DNA from: Lepus europaeus | Taxonomy: Eukaryota > Chordata > Mammalia > Lagomorpha > Leporidae | Length of the DNA: 64,000 nucleotides | NCBI RefSeq assembly: GCF_033115175.1 | Contig: NC_084837.1 | Span: forward strand, 88,300,966 to 88,364,965 | Direction: 5' to 3' | Shown: piece by piece, positions 47,201 to 59,084 of the stretch | Layout of the letters: every line of letters begins with the position of its first letter | Position numbering within the stretch: the stretch's first letter is position 1 | The notes under the pieces: generated by a model | Told to the model about the DNA's origin: nothing | Databases searched by the model: none | Seen by the model: only the letters and a program-made list of their open reading frames with translations | Position numbers and translations under genes: made by a program

Positions 47201-47399
47201 GAAATGGGACTTCCACCATCTTAGGAGCTCAGCTGCAAGAAGGCAGTGAAAAACTCATTCAGGGTTCAGTGTGGCCAGGTGGATACTGTGTCCTGGTTTT
47301 ACAACTGAATCTTGGAATTAGGTAGGACTTGGAAAGATGCATGGAAAGTTGCTCTAACATGAGGGAAATCACAGAAACATAAAGAAATGATTGAACTTT

Positions 47400-47446
47400 T
47401 TAAATATTTCTTTATTTGAAAGTCAGAGTTACACAGAGAGAAGGAG

Positions 47447-47486
<40 letters not shown>

Positions 47487-47745
47487 TTCCGACCGTTGGT
47501 TCACTCCCCAATTGGCCGCAAGGGCAGAGCCGCACCCATCCAAAGCCAGGAGCCAGGAGCCTCTTTCAGGTCTCCAATGTAGGTGCAGGGGTCCAAGGAT
47601 TTGGGCCATATTCTTTTGCTTTCTCAGGCCATACCAGAGAGTTGGGTGGGAAGTGGAGCAGCCGGGTGGCAAACCGGTACCCATATGAGATAATGGCACT
47701 GCAGGTGGCAGCTTTACTGGCTATGCCACATCGCTGGCCCTAGGT
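47400..47745 (-). mobile_element. CSINE with a long (GA)n tract
   Basis: GA run at 47455-47484 inside the element. Head at the right is degraded. Confidence 0.88.
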
Positions 47746-48025
47746 GTTTTAGTAGGTTTGTGATAGGGAGCTAAGTACCAGAGAAGATAACTCCAGGGCT
47801 GAGGGCTTCCCAGGGAGGTGGGATGAAAAGAAGGAGGGACCTAGGACTTGAAGTACATGCAGGAAGTAACTGTGACTTTGGATCTGAGCTGAATGGGACT
47901 ATGACCAGAGAAGCCTCAGTGAAGGTGGATCTGAGCTCTGCACGGGACCAGGGTTTGTTTCCAGGAGAGCACTTGAGCAAGCAGACCAGAAGAGCAGATG
48001 GGAGTCAAAGAGTAAAGTTTTGGGG

Positions 48026-48276
48026 GCTGAGGTGAAACAGATAAACCAGCAACTGGGATGCCAGCATCGCATGTCAGAGTGCCCATTCAAGTCCCGGCTG
48101 TTCCACTTCTGATCCGGCTCCCTGCTAATGTGCCTAGGAAAGCAGCAGAAGATGGTCCAAGTCCTTAGACTCCTGCACCCACATGGGAGACCTGGAAGAA
48201 GCTCCTGGATCCTGGCTTCGGATTGGCGCAGCTCCAGCTGTTGTGGCCAATTGGGAAATGACCCAGCAGATGGAAG

Positions 48277-48319
<43 letters not shown>

Positions 48320-49155
48320 TTCCTCACTTCTCCCTCTCCCTCTCCCTCTGCCTCTCTGTAACTCTGCCTTTCAAATAAATAAATGTCAATTTTAAAAAAA
48401 AAAGGTCACAAGTAGAATTTGGTGGACATGCAGGGTGATAAGAAATTATTCCCAGGGGCCGACACTGTGATGTAGTAGGTAAAGCTACCGCCTGCAGTGC
48501 CGGCATCCAACATGGGCGCCAGTTCAAGTCCTGGCTGCTCCATTTCCAATCCAGCTTTCTTCTATGCCCTGGGAAAGCAATGGAAGATGACCCAGGTCCT
48601 TGGGCCCCTGCACCCGTGTGGGGGACCCAAAAGAAGCTCCCAGCTCTTGGCTTTGGATCGGCACAGCTCCAGCCATTGCAGCCAACTGGGGAGTGAACCA
48701 GCAGATAGAAGACCTCTCTCTCTCTCTCTCTCTCTACCTCTCCACTGTGTAACTCTGACTTTCAAATAAATAAATAAATCTTTATAAACAATACAAAACA
48801 AAAAAAGAAAGTATTCCCAAGTCCAGTGCTGTCGTGTAGCGGGAAAAGCCTCTGCCTGCAGTACCGGCATCCCATATGGGCACTGGTTTGTGCCCTGGCT
48901 GCTGCACTTCCGATCTAGCTCTTTGCTATGGCTGGGGAAAGCAGTAGAAGATGGCCCAAGTCCTTGGGCCCCTACACCTGCATGGGAGACCCTGAAGAAG
49001 CTCCTGGCTTCTAGCTTCGGATCGGCCCAGCTCCAGCTGTTGCAGTCATTTGGGGAGTGAATCAGCAGATGGAAGACCTCTCTCTCTCTCTGCCTCTGCC
49101 TCTCTGTAACTCTGCCTTTCAAATAAATAAAGAAATCTTTTTTAAAAAAAAGTTA
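48026..49155 (+). mobile_element. Three plus-strand CSINEs
   Basis: About 48026-48405 (with (CT)n at 48281-48315), 48455-48790 and 48820-49155. The bases after the first and third tails (cacaagtagaatttggtgga and a near copy) show that this target was duplicated with them or reused. Confidence 0.88.
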
Positions 49156-49284
49156 CAAATAGCATTTGATGGACACACAGGGTAATAAGAAAGTATTCCC
49201 AAAATGGGATAGAGTAGAATCAGGCATTCAACTAACCAAACAGAAAGAGTCCAGCACAATTAGATTATACTTATACATAACATT

Positions 49285-49620
49285 TTAAAAATAGACTTAT
49301 TGCATTTATTTGAAAGGCAGAGTCACACAGAGAGAGGGAGACAGAGAGAGATCAGAAAGATCGATTTTCTACCCACTGATTTACTCCCCAATTGGCTTCA
49401 ACAGCTGGGACTGGACCAGGCCAAACCTAGGAGCCAGGAGCTTCTTCCAGGTCTCCACATGGGTGCAGGGGCCCAAGAACTTAGGCCATTTTCTGCCATT
49501 TTCCCAGGTGTATTAGCAGGGAGTTGGATTGGGAGTGGAGCAGCTGGGACTTGAACCGGAGTGATATGGGATGCCGGCACTGCGGGCAGCAACTTAACCC
49601 GCTACGCCACAGCGCCGGCT
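49285..49620 (-). mobile_element. CSINE
   Basis: Starts aaaatagacttattgcattt and ends with a clean C-repeat head. Confidence 0.88.
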
Positions 49621-49740
49621 CTGCGGCATGCTTTCTAATTATTTATTTGGTGCCCCCGCTGGTAGGCTATTTTAAAATTCTGAAAAACATTTGAAAACTA
49701 AAAACCTGTAGGTTATTTTTTACTCACCACATTTTGAAGT

Positions 49741-50800
49741 GTGCTGTGTTCAAATACAAGAGCATTCTCACCAGGTGGGGGAGCCAGGGAGCCATTCCCA
49801 CAGCATTTTCAAAAGCAAGGAGCATATTTTAAAGGTTCAGCAACTGAGAGCCATTATTCAACATACATTAGAAAATTTCCCCCTCATGGTGTTTGCAGGG
49901 CAAACGTTTCTTGGATAGAACACAGAAAACATGAACTACCAAAGAAAAGGGTCAATCGCACTGCATCAGAATTAAAAGCTTTTGTTCTTCAAAGAAAATG
50001 AGAACCACAGGCAGGGAGGATATTGCCAAATGTGTATCGCCAAAGGATGTATATAGAGTATATTAAAATCCTTACACTGCCATCCTAAGACAAGCAACCC
50101 AATTCAAAGTGGGCACATCACTTCACCAAAGAAAATACGTGAATGTCAAATAAATATATAGAAAGAAGCTATCATTAGTCAGCAAGGAAATGTCCATTAA
50201 AACCACAGTGAGCCACAACTGCACACCGGCTCGTATGGCTAACTTTACAAAGACATCATCGTTCCAGAACCTGACGGGGAAGTAAAACAACTGGAGCTAT
50301 CCCACGGTGCCGATGGGAATAGAAACTCAGCTCAACACTTTGGAGAATCATTTGGAAGTTTCTTTAAACGTGAAACATATGCCTACTCTCTGACCCTGCC
50401 ATTGCCGTCTCGGGTGTCTCGTTAAATAAATAAAACATATCCACGTACAGACTTGTACACAGATGTCCATGGCAGCTTCATTTGTAATAGCCAGAAAAGT
50501 GGGGAAAACATCAAGACACGAATAAAGCATGGTATCTCCAGACAATGGCGACTCCTCAACACTCAGCGGACGAGGGCGCACACACCAGCATGCGTGAATC
50601 TGAAAGTGATTATGCTGCAGGAAGGAGCCGGCCGAAAAGAGCACAGACAATGGAATTCCAACTATTTTACAGGCAAAGTAGAGTGAGGGCAAGGGGCGGA
50701 TGAGGCTTCCTCAGGGCTACAGGAGGCCACCCACTGTTGGGGGATGACAGATGTCTTCATTATCTTGATTGTGACGGCGTCCTCGCATATGTCAGGACTG
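49741..50800 (+). repeat. L1 3' end (ORF2 end and 3' UTR)
   Basis: Matches typical old L1 order: attaaaagcttttgttcttc, caacccaattcaaagtgggc, gaaatgtccattaaaaccac, agatgtccatggcagcttca, then a 3' UTR ending near gtgacggcgtcctcgcatat. No open ORF2 remains. Confidence 0.85.
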
Positions 50801-51390
50801 GTCAGCAGTGTGCATTTGGCCTAGAGGTTAAGGTGCCCATGTCCAGGGTAAAGCAGGTAAAGCCACCACCTGCAGTGCCTGCATCCCACATGGGTGCCAG
50901 GTAGAGTGCCGGCTACTCCACTTCTGATCCAGTTCTCTGCTAACATACCTCGGAAAGCAGTGGAGGATGGCCCAAGTCCTTGGGCCCCTGTACCCATGTG
51001 GGAGACCCAGAAGAAGCTCCTAGCTTCTGGCTTCAGATCAGCTCAGCTCTGGCCATTGCGGCCATTTGGAAAGTGAACCAGTGGATGGAACACCTCTCTC
51101 TCTCTCTGCCTCTCTGTAACTCTGCCTTTCAAATAAATAAATAAATTTTAAAGAAAAAAAAAAGATGCTTGTTTCCCACCTCAGGGTACCTGTGTTTGCT
51201 ACTTGCCTGTGGCTCCTGATTCCAGCATTCCTGCTAACGCAACCATGGAAAGCAATGATGATGGCTCACGTGGTTAAGTTTGAGCTCCCACCTTTAGCCT
51301 CACTATTATTTGGGGAGTGAACCAAGGAGTGGGAGCTTGCTCTCTCTGTTTTTGTTTCTCTCTGTGTCACAAATAAGTTGTTTTTAAAAG
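50797..51390 (+). mobile_element. Old SINE interrupted by a CSINE
   Basis: Host 50797-50844 and 51166-51390; insertion about 50845-51163. Confidence 0.75.
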
Positions 51391-51395
51391 TTCTT

Positions 51396-51728
51396 GGCCG
51401 GTGCCAAGGCTCACTAGGCTAATCCTCCACCTGAGGCGCCGGTACCCTGGGGTTCTAGTCCCGGTTGGGGTGCCGGATTCTGTCCCGGTTGTTCCTCTCC
51501 CAGTCCAGCTCTCTGCTGTGGCCCGGGAGTGCAGTGGAGGATGGCCCAAGTGACTGGACCCTGCACCTGCATGGGAGACAAGGAGGAAGCACCTGGCTCC
51601 TGGTTTCGGATCGGCACAGCGCTGGCTATAGCAGCCATTTGGGGGGGTGAACCAATGGATAGGAAGACCTTTCTCTCTGTCTCTCTCTCTCTCACACTGT
51701 CTAAATGTGCCTGTCCAAAAAAAAAAAA
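51396..51728 (+). mobile_element. Young CSINE
   Basis: Flanked by aaaagttc. Plain A-tail. Confidence 0.92.
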
Positions 51729-51795
51729 GTTCAAAATATATGCTTTAATATATGTAATCTATCTCACATGATTATGTATCTCAAAAAAGGTATAT

Positions 51796-52339
51796 AGGGG
51801 TTGGCATTGTGGTACAGTATTACACCATTGCCTGTAACACTAGCGTCCCACATTGGCACTGGTTAAAGTCCCAGCTATGGGGCAGACACTGTGGCCTAGA
51901 AGGCTAAACCTCCACCTGCAATGCCAGCATTCCATAGAGGTGCTGGTTCCGACTTCTCCACTTTCATCCCCCTCCCTACTAATCTGCCTGGGATAATAGT
52001 GCAAGATGGCCCAGGTGCTTCAGAGACCCAGAAAAAGCTCCGGGCTCCTGGCTTCGGCCTAGCACAGCTCCAGTAGTAGTTGCAGCCATTTGGGGAGTGA
52101 ACCAGAGGATAGAAGATCTTTATCTCTCTCTGTAACTCTGCCTCTCAAATAAAGAAAATAAATCTTAAAAAATAAATAAATAAATAAATAAAGAAGAAGA
52201 AGAAGAAGAAGTCCCAGCTGCTCCGCTTCTGATTCAGTTTCCTGCTAAGCAGCAGCAGATGGTCCAAGTGCCTGGCTCCTAACTTCAACCTGGCCCACGG
52301 CAGTTGCTGCCATCTGGAGAATGAACCAGTGATTGGGAG

Positions 52340-52390
<51 letters not shown>

Positions 52391-52440
52391 TTCTCTGTAA
52401 CTCCAACTTTAAAATAAATCTAGAAAGGAAGAAAGAGAGA
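51796..52440 (+). mobile_element. CSINE interrupted by another CSINE and microsatellites
   Basis: Host 51796-51878 and 52211-52440; insertion 51879-52210 with an (AAAT)n(GAA)n tail. gtcccagct is repeated at both junctions. A (CT)n run lies at 52342-52387. Confidence 0.85.
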
Positions 52441-52489
52441 GAGAAAGGAAGAAAATATCTGTTGATCTTTTTTCTGGCGCTTTTACATT

Positions 52490-53310
52490 TTATTAGCTAC
52501 TATAGTTCGGACCCTCTCCCCCCATCACCCCCCTCCCCCATGAGATCAGGCCTTCCTAGGAGCCTCTGCCTGGGCCGCCTGGGCCCTCTGGAACTCCTGC
52601 TGCCATGGAGCAAGGCTCTCCCTCTGTTGCTCTGACAGCCATTCAAGGTCCCAGAGCTGAGATTCGTATTGCTTGATTTCAGCTGTGACACAGTCCAGCC
52701 TCTTCCCCACTGTGGCCCAAGACTGCCCCAGCTCCTGCTTAACCAGCACTGGACCCAGACATTCAAAGACTAGGGGCTGGGCCCGTGTTATAGTAGGTTA
52801 AGCCTCTGCCTGCAATGCTGGCATCCCATATGGTTTGAGTCCTGACTGCTCCACTTCCAATCCAGCTCCCTGCTAATGCCCTGGCAAAGCACCAGAAGAT
52901 GGGCCCCTGCACCCATGTGGGAGACCTGGAGGAAGTTCCTGGCTTCAACTGGGCTCAGCTCTGGCTGTTGGGGCCATTTGGGGAGTGAACCAGTGAATGG
53001 AAGATCTCATCTCTCTTTTCTCTGTCTATAAGTCTGCCTCTCAGATAAATAAATAAATGTTGAAAAAAATAAAGAAAAAAAAAAAAAAAAAACAGAAGAA
53101 GTTTCAAGACCAGGTTGGATCCCTCAGGCAGAGCCAGTTCCCCCTTCACCACAGCAGTTTCGGTTCGTCGGGCTTCCAGCTTCTGCCTCCCTGGCGTGGA
53201 CACACTCAGGTCCTTCTGTGGCTCTGACACGCCTCCGCTTCTCCCTGCAGCTTCTTCTGGCTCAGCTCAGCCATGGCCGGGATGACAGCCGGTGGGGGGC
53301 GGGCTGTCTC
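52490..53310 (-). pseudogene. PFDN6: PFDN6 (prefoldin subunit 6) retrocopy, split by a SINE
   Basis: The 5' part begins at ATG 53274 (MAELSQKKLQGEAEA), shifts frame after about 17 codons, and continues in another frame as PGRQKLEARRTETAVVKGEL and LPEGSNLVLKLL. A CSINE occupies about 52765-53093. The 3' part reads VLVKQELGQSWATVGKRLD, AEIKQYESQLWDLE and EFQRAQAAQAEAPRKA with a stop at 52548-52546. Human PFDN6 has MAELIQKKLQGEVEKYQQLQ and ends EFQRAQAAKAGAPGKA, so the identity is secure. An AATAAAA lies shortly after the stop on the minus strand. The frameshift and insertion make it non-functional. The parent is a subunit of the cytosolic chaperone that delivers actin and tubulin to CCT. Confidence 0.93.
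52765..53093 (+). mobile_element. CSINE inside the PFDN6 retrocopy
   Basis: Head ggggctgggcccgtgttata, A-tail ending near 53093. It separates FKLL-equivalent codons from the VLVKQELG part of the retrocopy. Confidence 0.88.
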
Positions 53311-53599
53311 TTCCGATCTCTGGAAGGTACTGAGCCTCCCCCCTCCCCCGCCCCAGGGGGGCCTAAGGAAACGACAGCACTCCTGAGAGGCAGTCCTTTG
53401 GGCTCTGCAGCCTCTCCCTGTCCCAAAAGGCAAATCTAATCGACCCCTGAGAGTGCAGGGCGAAAAGAGATGCGAATCCTCTCAAAGGATACCCTAACCT
53501 ACTCGCATTTTCCCTTCTGTGTTAATCAACCTGGAAGTAAACAAACCTCCGTTGGTTTTTAAGTTTGTTTTAAACAAATGGGTGAATTTTAAAAATATA

Positions 53600-53850
53600 T
53601 ATATTTTATATACTTAGAGAGAGAGAGAGAGAGGACACGCAGCTCCTGTCTGCTGGTTCACTCCTCAAATGCCGACTGCGAACTCAGTACAGGGCTCCCA
53701 TGTATGTGGCAGGAACCCAGCTGCTTGAGTTCTATCACTGCCTCCCAGGGTGTACATCACCAGGAAGTTGGAGTCAGGAGCCAGAGCCAGGGCCGGGGGC
53801 TTCCTAAGCGGTGGCTGAACCGCTAGGCCAAGCACCTGCCTCTGTTAACA
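53600..53850 (-). repeat. Degenerate SINE
   Basis: Starts with (GA)n at 53614-53633. The rest matches the C-repeat only in outline. Confidence 0.6.
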
Positions 53851-53859
53851 TTTTTGAAG

Positions 53860-54100
53860 AAAAGCAAAGTGCATCTGGTTGGATAGAAAATCGGATGAAA
53901 GAAAAAGGTACAAAATGAAGACTGAAAGGTTTTCTACCCACTCGGCAAAGGTAATTACAGCTGGCACATTATTATAGCTTCTTCTACAACAACAGTGACA
54001 TTCATTTGTGTCTATGTTTTGTTACTATGAGTAATGCTGAGACAAACATCCATATTGGTCATAAGTCTTTGCATATCTCTTGATTATTTTCCTAAAATTA
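53860..54100 (+). other. Intergenic AT-rich piece, possibly L1-related
   Basis: The phrase tgagtaatgctgagacaaac resembles an L1 3' UTR segment. Not enough to place it. Confidence 0.3.
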
Positions 54101-54682
54101 ATTCCTATTTTTTTTTATTTGAGAGACAGAGACAGAGCTAGGTGGAGACAGAGAGACAGAAAAAAGAGATACAAAGAGAGCTCTCATCCACTGCTCCACT
54201 CCCCAGATGCCCACAGTAGCCAGTGCTCGAATCAGCCTGGCATCAGGAGCGAGCAGAGCTAGAACTCTACCCCTGGAATCTGAAAATGAGATGCAGGCAT
54301 CCCAAGTGGTGTCTTAACTACCACACAGAATTACTAGTTTGTTTGTTTGTTTTTTTTTTTTTAAAGATTGATTTTACTTATTTGAAAGAGTTACAGAGAG
54401 AGGTAGAGACAGAGAGAGAGGTCTTCTATCCATTGGTTCACTCCCCAACTGGCCGCAACAGCTGGAGCTGTGCTGATCCGAAGCAAGGAGCCAGGAGCTT
54501 CTCCTGGGTCTCCTATGTGGGTACATGAGCCCGAGGATTTGGGCCATCTTCTACTGCTTTCCCAGGCCATAGCAGAGAGCTGGATCAGAAGAGGAGCAGC
54601 TGGGACCAGAACCGGTGCCCATATGGGATGCCGGCACTTCAGGTCAGGGCTTTAACCTGCTATGCCACAGCGCCAGCCCCTG
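54100..54682 (-). mobile_element. Two minus-strand SINEs
   Basis: About 54100-54330 (old) and 54350-54682 (clear head at the right). Confidence 0.82.
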
Positions 54683-54969
54683 CTAGTTGTTTTTTTTTTT
54701 TTTTAACAGTGTACATATAATACTAACTCTAGAAACTCTCTTTTCTTATCAGGAAAAAGAGAAAAAAATGATGTGCTTAATATCAGCCTCTTTGTTTTGG
54801 TCAACACTCATGGATAAATGGGAGCCTGGTGAGCTAGCACTGGCCATCACTTTTGGTAAAACTCAATCTAACACAAAGGTATATGGGACATGGCCAGGGC
54901 TTTCAGTTTCATTTAATGTTAGTAGAAGACATAAGGATAACTGGCTGTTCACTTGAAGAGAAACAAAAG

Positions 54970-55058
54970 TGATCTTTATTCATTATGCTAAAATAAATCC
55001 CAGATGCACATGAGATGAAGCCATAGAAGCACTAGACAAGATCATGGGGACAATTACT
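54970..55058 (+). repeat. L1 fragment
   Basis: aaataaatcccagatgcaca and agcactagacaagatcatgg fit the late ORF2 region of an old L1. The 3' part resumes at 55787 after two SINE insertions. Confidence 0.5.
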
Positions 55059-55786
55059 TTTTTTCTTCTTCTTCTTCTTTTTTTTTTTTTTTTTTAATTT
55101 GACAGGCAGAGTGGACAGTGAGAGAGAGAGAGAGACAGAGAGAAAGGTCTTCCTTTTTTCCGTTGGTTCACCCTCCAATGGCCGCTGTGGCCGGCGCATC
55201 TCAATGATCTTAAGCCAGGAGCCAGGTGCTTCTCCTGGTCTCCCATGGGGTGCAGGGCCCAAGGACTTGGGCCATCCTCCACTGCCTTCCTGGGCCATAA
55301 CAGAGAGCTGGCCTGGAAGAGGGGCAACCGGGATAGAATCCGGTGCCCCAACCGGGACTAGAACCCGGTGTGCCGGTGCCGCAAGGTGGAGAATTAGCCT
55401 GTTAAGCCACAGCGCCAGCCGGGGACAATTACTTTTTTTTTTAGATTTATTTATTTGAAAGTCAGAGTTACAAAGAGAGAGGAGACACACACACACACAA
55501 AGAGAGAGAGAGAGAGAGAGAGAAAGGTCTTCCTTCCATTGGTTCACCCCCCTAAATGGCCGCTTCGGCCAGAGCCATGCCAATCCAAAGCCAGGAGCCA
55601 GGTGTTTCTTCCTGGTCTCCCACGAAGTTGCAGGTGCCCAAGCACCTGGGCCATCCTCCACTGCCCTCCTGGGCCACAGTAGAGAGCTGGACTGGAAGAG
55701 AAGCAGCCGGGACTGGAACTGGTGCCCACATGGGATGCCAGCACCACAGGCGGAGGATTAACCAAGTGAGCCACGGCACTGGTCCC
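55059..55786 (-). mobile_element. Two CSINEs inserted in an L1 remnant
   Basis: 55059-55420 is flanked by ggggacaattactttttt (55046 and 55421). The next, 55435-55786, carries (AC)n and (AG)n runs at 55487-55523. Confidence 0.92.
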
Positions 55787-56885
55787 TACTTTTGTCTTTT
55801 ACATGAAGTTCAAAAACTAGCAGACCTGATCTATGAGGGCAGCAGTTGGGGGAGGGGCAGTCTGTGAGGAGGGGAGGCGGGGAGGGTGAGCTGGGAACAT
55901 CTGTCTGGAGCAGGACGCTGGGGACACAGCTGTGCTTCACAGAGTGTGTGTACGTTCCTGTCTGTAAGTCGCCCTCCAGTAAAACCATTACTAGAGAAAG
56001 AAATCCCGGAATCTCCAGAAATCAACAGAAATGAAGGCAGACTGACCCCAGTAGAGTGTTGTTTGTTCTATTATTTTTTTATAAAATGTCAGGATAACAT
56101 AAACCATTTTTGCTTTTTTTTTTCTAAAGATTTATTCATTTAATTGAGAGGCAGAGTCACAGACAGAGGGGGAGACCAAGAGAGAGGTCTTCCATCTGCT
56201 GGTTCACTCCCCAAATGCCCACAATGGCTGGGGCTGGGCCAGGTGCAACCCAGGAATCTGGAACTCCATCCACGTCTCCAACATGCATGGCAGGGGCCCA
56301 AGCACTTGGGCCATCTTCTGCCGCTTTGCCAGGCCCTTAGCAGGGATGGTCGACACCCATATGGAATGCCAGTGCCACAGGCAGAAGCTTAAACTACTAT
56401 GCCACAGATACCCACCCCCAACTCCCCACCTTTGTTTTGCTCTTTTAGAAAAATATTCATTTGAAAAAAAAGAACAGAGAGAGAGGAGACCCAGAGAGAA
56501 AGGGCTCAGCCAACTGTCAGTTGACTCCCCAAACTGCAACAACCAGTCCTGGGCCAGGTCAAAACCAGGAACCAGGAACCAGGAACTCCACCTGGGTCTT
56601 CTACGCAAGTTCAGGGGCTCGAGTCTTTGGGCCACCTTTCACCACTTTCCCAGGCGCATTAGAGGGAGCTGGATCTGAAGTGGAGCCGCTGGGACTTGAA
56701 CCAGTGCTCTGATGTGGGATGCAGATGTGAGAACTGCAGTCTGGGGCTGGCACTGTGGCACAGTAGGTTAATCCTCCACCTGCAGTGCTGGCATCCCATA
56801 TTGAGTGCTGGTTCTAGTCCCGGCTGTTCCTCTTCCAACCCAGCTCTCTGCTGTGGCCTGGGGAAGCAGAAGATGGTCCAACTCC
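55787..56885 (+). repeat. Direct duplication, copy B (intergenic, beyond the TIPIN promoter)
   Basis: Partner of copy A, about 33.8 kb downstream. It keeps the L1-like link acatgaagttcaaaaa that copy A lacks near 22,014, and has no SINE at the position of copy A's 22252-22610 insertion. Minus-strand SINEs at 56127-56415 and 56450-56735, and a plus-strand SINE from 56744, are shared with copy A. At 56,928 another SINE interrupts the homology. Confidence 0.85.
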
Positions 56886-56927
56886 TTGGATCCCTGCACC
56901 CACGTGGGAGACCCAGAAGAAGCTCCT

Positions 56928-57095
56928 GGGACCAGCGCAGCAGGTCAATAGGCTAATCCTCCGCCTTCGGCGCCAGCACACCGGGTTCTAGTCCTGGTCT
57001 GGGCGCCGGATTCTGTCCCAGTTGCTCCTCTTCCAGTCCAGCTCTCTGCTGTGGCCCAAGTCCTTGGGCCCTGCACCCGCATGGGAGCAGGAGAG
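56928..57095 (+). mobile_element. Truncated CSINE ending copy B of the duplication
   Basis: Head accagcgcagcaggtcaata. It stops after the cccaagtccttgggcc block without a tail. Confidence 0.75.
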
Positions 57096-57299
57096 GCATA
57101 TGTCTTCTGAGCCTTTTGTGTCTTTTGTTTCAAGTTTTGAGTGCTTTTTAAATTATACAATTAACAGTAGATTGTGTGTGTGTGAGTTTTTGAAGGGCAG
57201 AAAAGTATAAGAAAGGAAAGAAAACCTGTTCTTGATACACCACTCATGAAAACCTCTTCACCTTGTTAGGTAGGAAGTCAGTTATGAGCTTATGTGTGT

Positions 57300-57950
57300 G
57301 TGACAGGCCTAAAGAGAAGACATCTATATGCATCTGCATCTCAAAGTCATCCTAACAAGGTTTCAGGGGAAGCCCAGATTTCGCATCCTGCCTGCCCTGC
57401 CCCCTTCTACCTGATAACCTGCCAGGTGGAGGCCCTCACCCCTCCTGCTTCCTGCCTGATAAATCTTCCACAATCTCCCAGGTGCAGCCCAGTATCTGCA
57501 TGTCAAACACCCTGCTCCCTTCCTCAGGTCTGATAACATTTGCATCCATAAAGTCCTTTGTTTCAGACCTTCAAGAGAAGTTTTTCTATTTACATCCAAA
57601 AAGCCCTTTGTTCCAAGAGGAGCAGAGGTGGGGAAGCAAGACCCATCTCCTTAAAACCCCCAGCCTCAACTGGACTGCGCGCTCAGCTCTCTGCATCTTT
57701 GCTGAGCCGCCCGCCCGCCTGGCCTGGCCGGGTGTACTCTCCACTCACCCATGCAGCCCCGCTCTCCCCCAGTCTGAGGGACTGGGCACTCTCTCTCAGG
57801 CCCTGTCTGGAGAGGTGCCCATCCGTCCTTACAGATGTTCCTTCTGAATAAACCTTGCTATTTTACCTCCCACTACTCTCTGTCTCACGCCTGAATTCTT
57901 TCTTGCACGAAGACAAGAACCCTGCAATTTCTCCGGTAACAACCTGGGGG
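57300..57950 (+). repeat. Solo LTR-like fossil of an endogenous retrovirus
   Basis: Ends with an AATAAA (57847), then a pyrimidine-rich run with tctgtctcacgcctgaattc, typical of the R-U5 part of gamma-type (ERV1-like) LTRs. No internal region follows. It is old and no target-site duplication was resolved. Confidence 0.55.
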
Positions 57951-59084
57951 AGTCCACATTTATTGTCAGCCATTGTCACAAGCAGTTGATATTACAGGAT
58001 CAGAGAACCTTATGGTACTGTCAACTTATAAGTTTTATTTCAAAGGCAAGCCAGTATTTGTTCCTTTACAAACTAGGATCTTTTATTCTTTTATTACAAA
58101 AAAATCCAGTTGTTGTGAAATACACAATGAAAACTTTCTGATTATTGCCAAAAGAGAAGTCATCCCATCTGAAGAAATCCCATCTAACATTTTTTTCTCA
58201 TACTGCAGTCACGAGAACTTTGGCTTTTTATCAGATACTTTTCTAACATTAACTCCTTTCACCTATAAGTCTGTGCAGGGTGAAGCTAATTTAAAATCTT
58301 TTTACATAAATAGTTTAGGAATGTAATTGGTGGTCCAGATTCTTCGGCTCCTGTGGCTTTGGCAGCTGTCCCTGTTGAGGAACTGAATGAAGAGACACAG
58401 TGTGAAGGGGAACCCTACACCTGCCCCTCCCCCAGGCTGCATCCGCTTCCTCTGCTCTGATGTCAGACATTCCCATAGCGATGAAACCACCGGGTTATTT
58501 TGGGAGCCAATTTTAATGATCGCTCATTCCTCATCTGAAGGAAAAGATGCCTCCACAAGTGCAGGGTGATGCAATTGTAATTGCTCTGTGAGGATGTGGC
58601 TTAAATCAGACAGGATGTCAGACCCACCGCCTCTTTCTGGAGGGGAGTTGAACACAGGGACCCTGCGTGGCTTGGCGGATGTGGTGCTGTGACCCTCAGA
58701 GGGCTCCGTGAAAGAGCCAGCGGGGACATGCCAGCTTCCTCGAGGACAGCTGCGGAGAAGGAAGTCAGCTTCCTCTGGAATCTCAGTGCAGGATCCCGGA
58801 TGTTCCGATTCTCAAGTCTGGAATGAGATTCAACCAATCTCAACTCTCTTTTCCAGGACAATGATTCAAATGCTTGTCACTTGTCATCATTGGTCTTCAC
58901 TCCCCCCCCCCCCTTCTGATTTCTTCTCCCCAGTGGAAAATCCCTGCGTCATCCTTTTCTTGTCAGAAGCTTTGCAAAGATCACCAGCAGGAAATTTAAA
59001 ACAAGAGTGACCCTTTGAGCTACAGTGATCTCAGAGTTGTAATCAGAACATGTGGGAGCTATACAGCCATCTTTTCTTTCTTCA
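57951..59084. other. Intergenic sequence without recognised repeats
   Basis: 1.1 kb free of SINEs. Frames on both strands are short and lack family features. A run of C lies at 58902-58912. Confidence 0.5.

Noticed and set aside
55032-55661. 209-codon open frame on the minus strand
   Set aside because: It consists of two CSINEs read through; similar frames recur in every young CSINE in the window.
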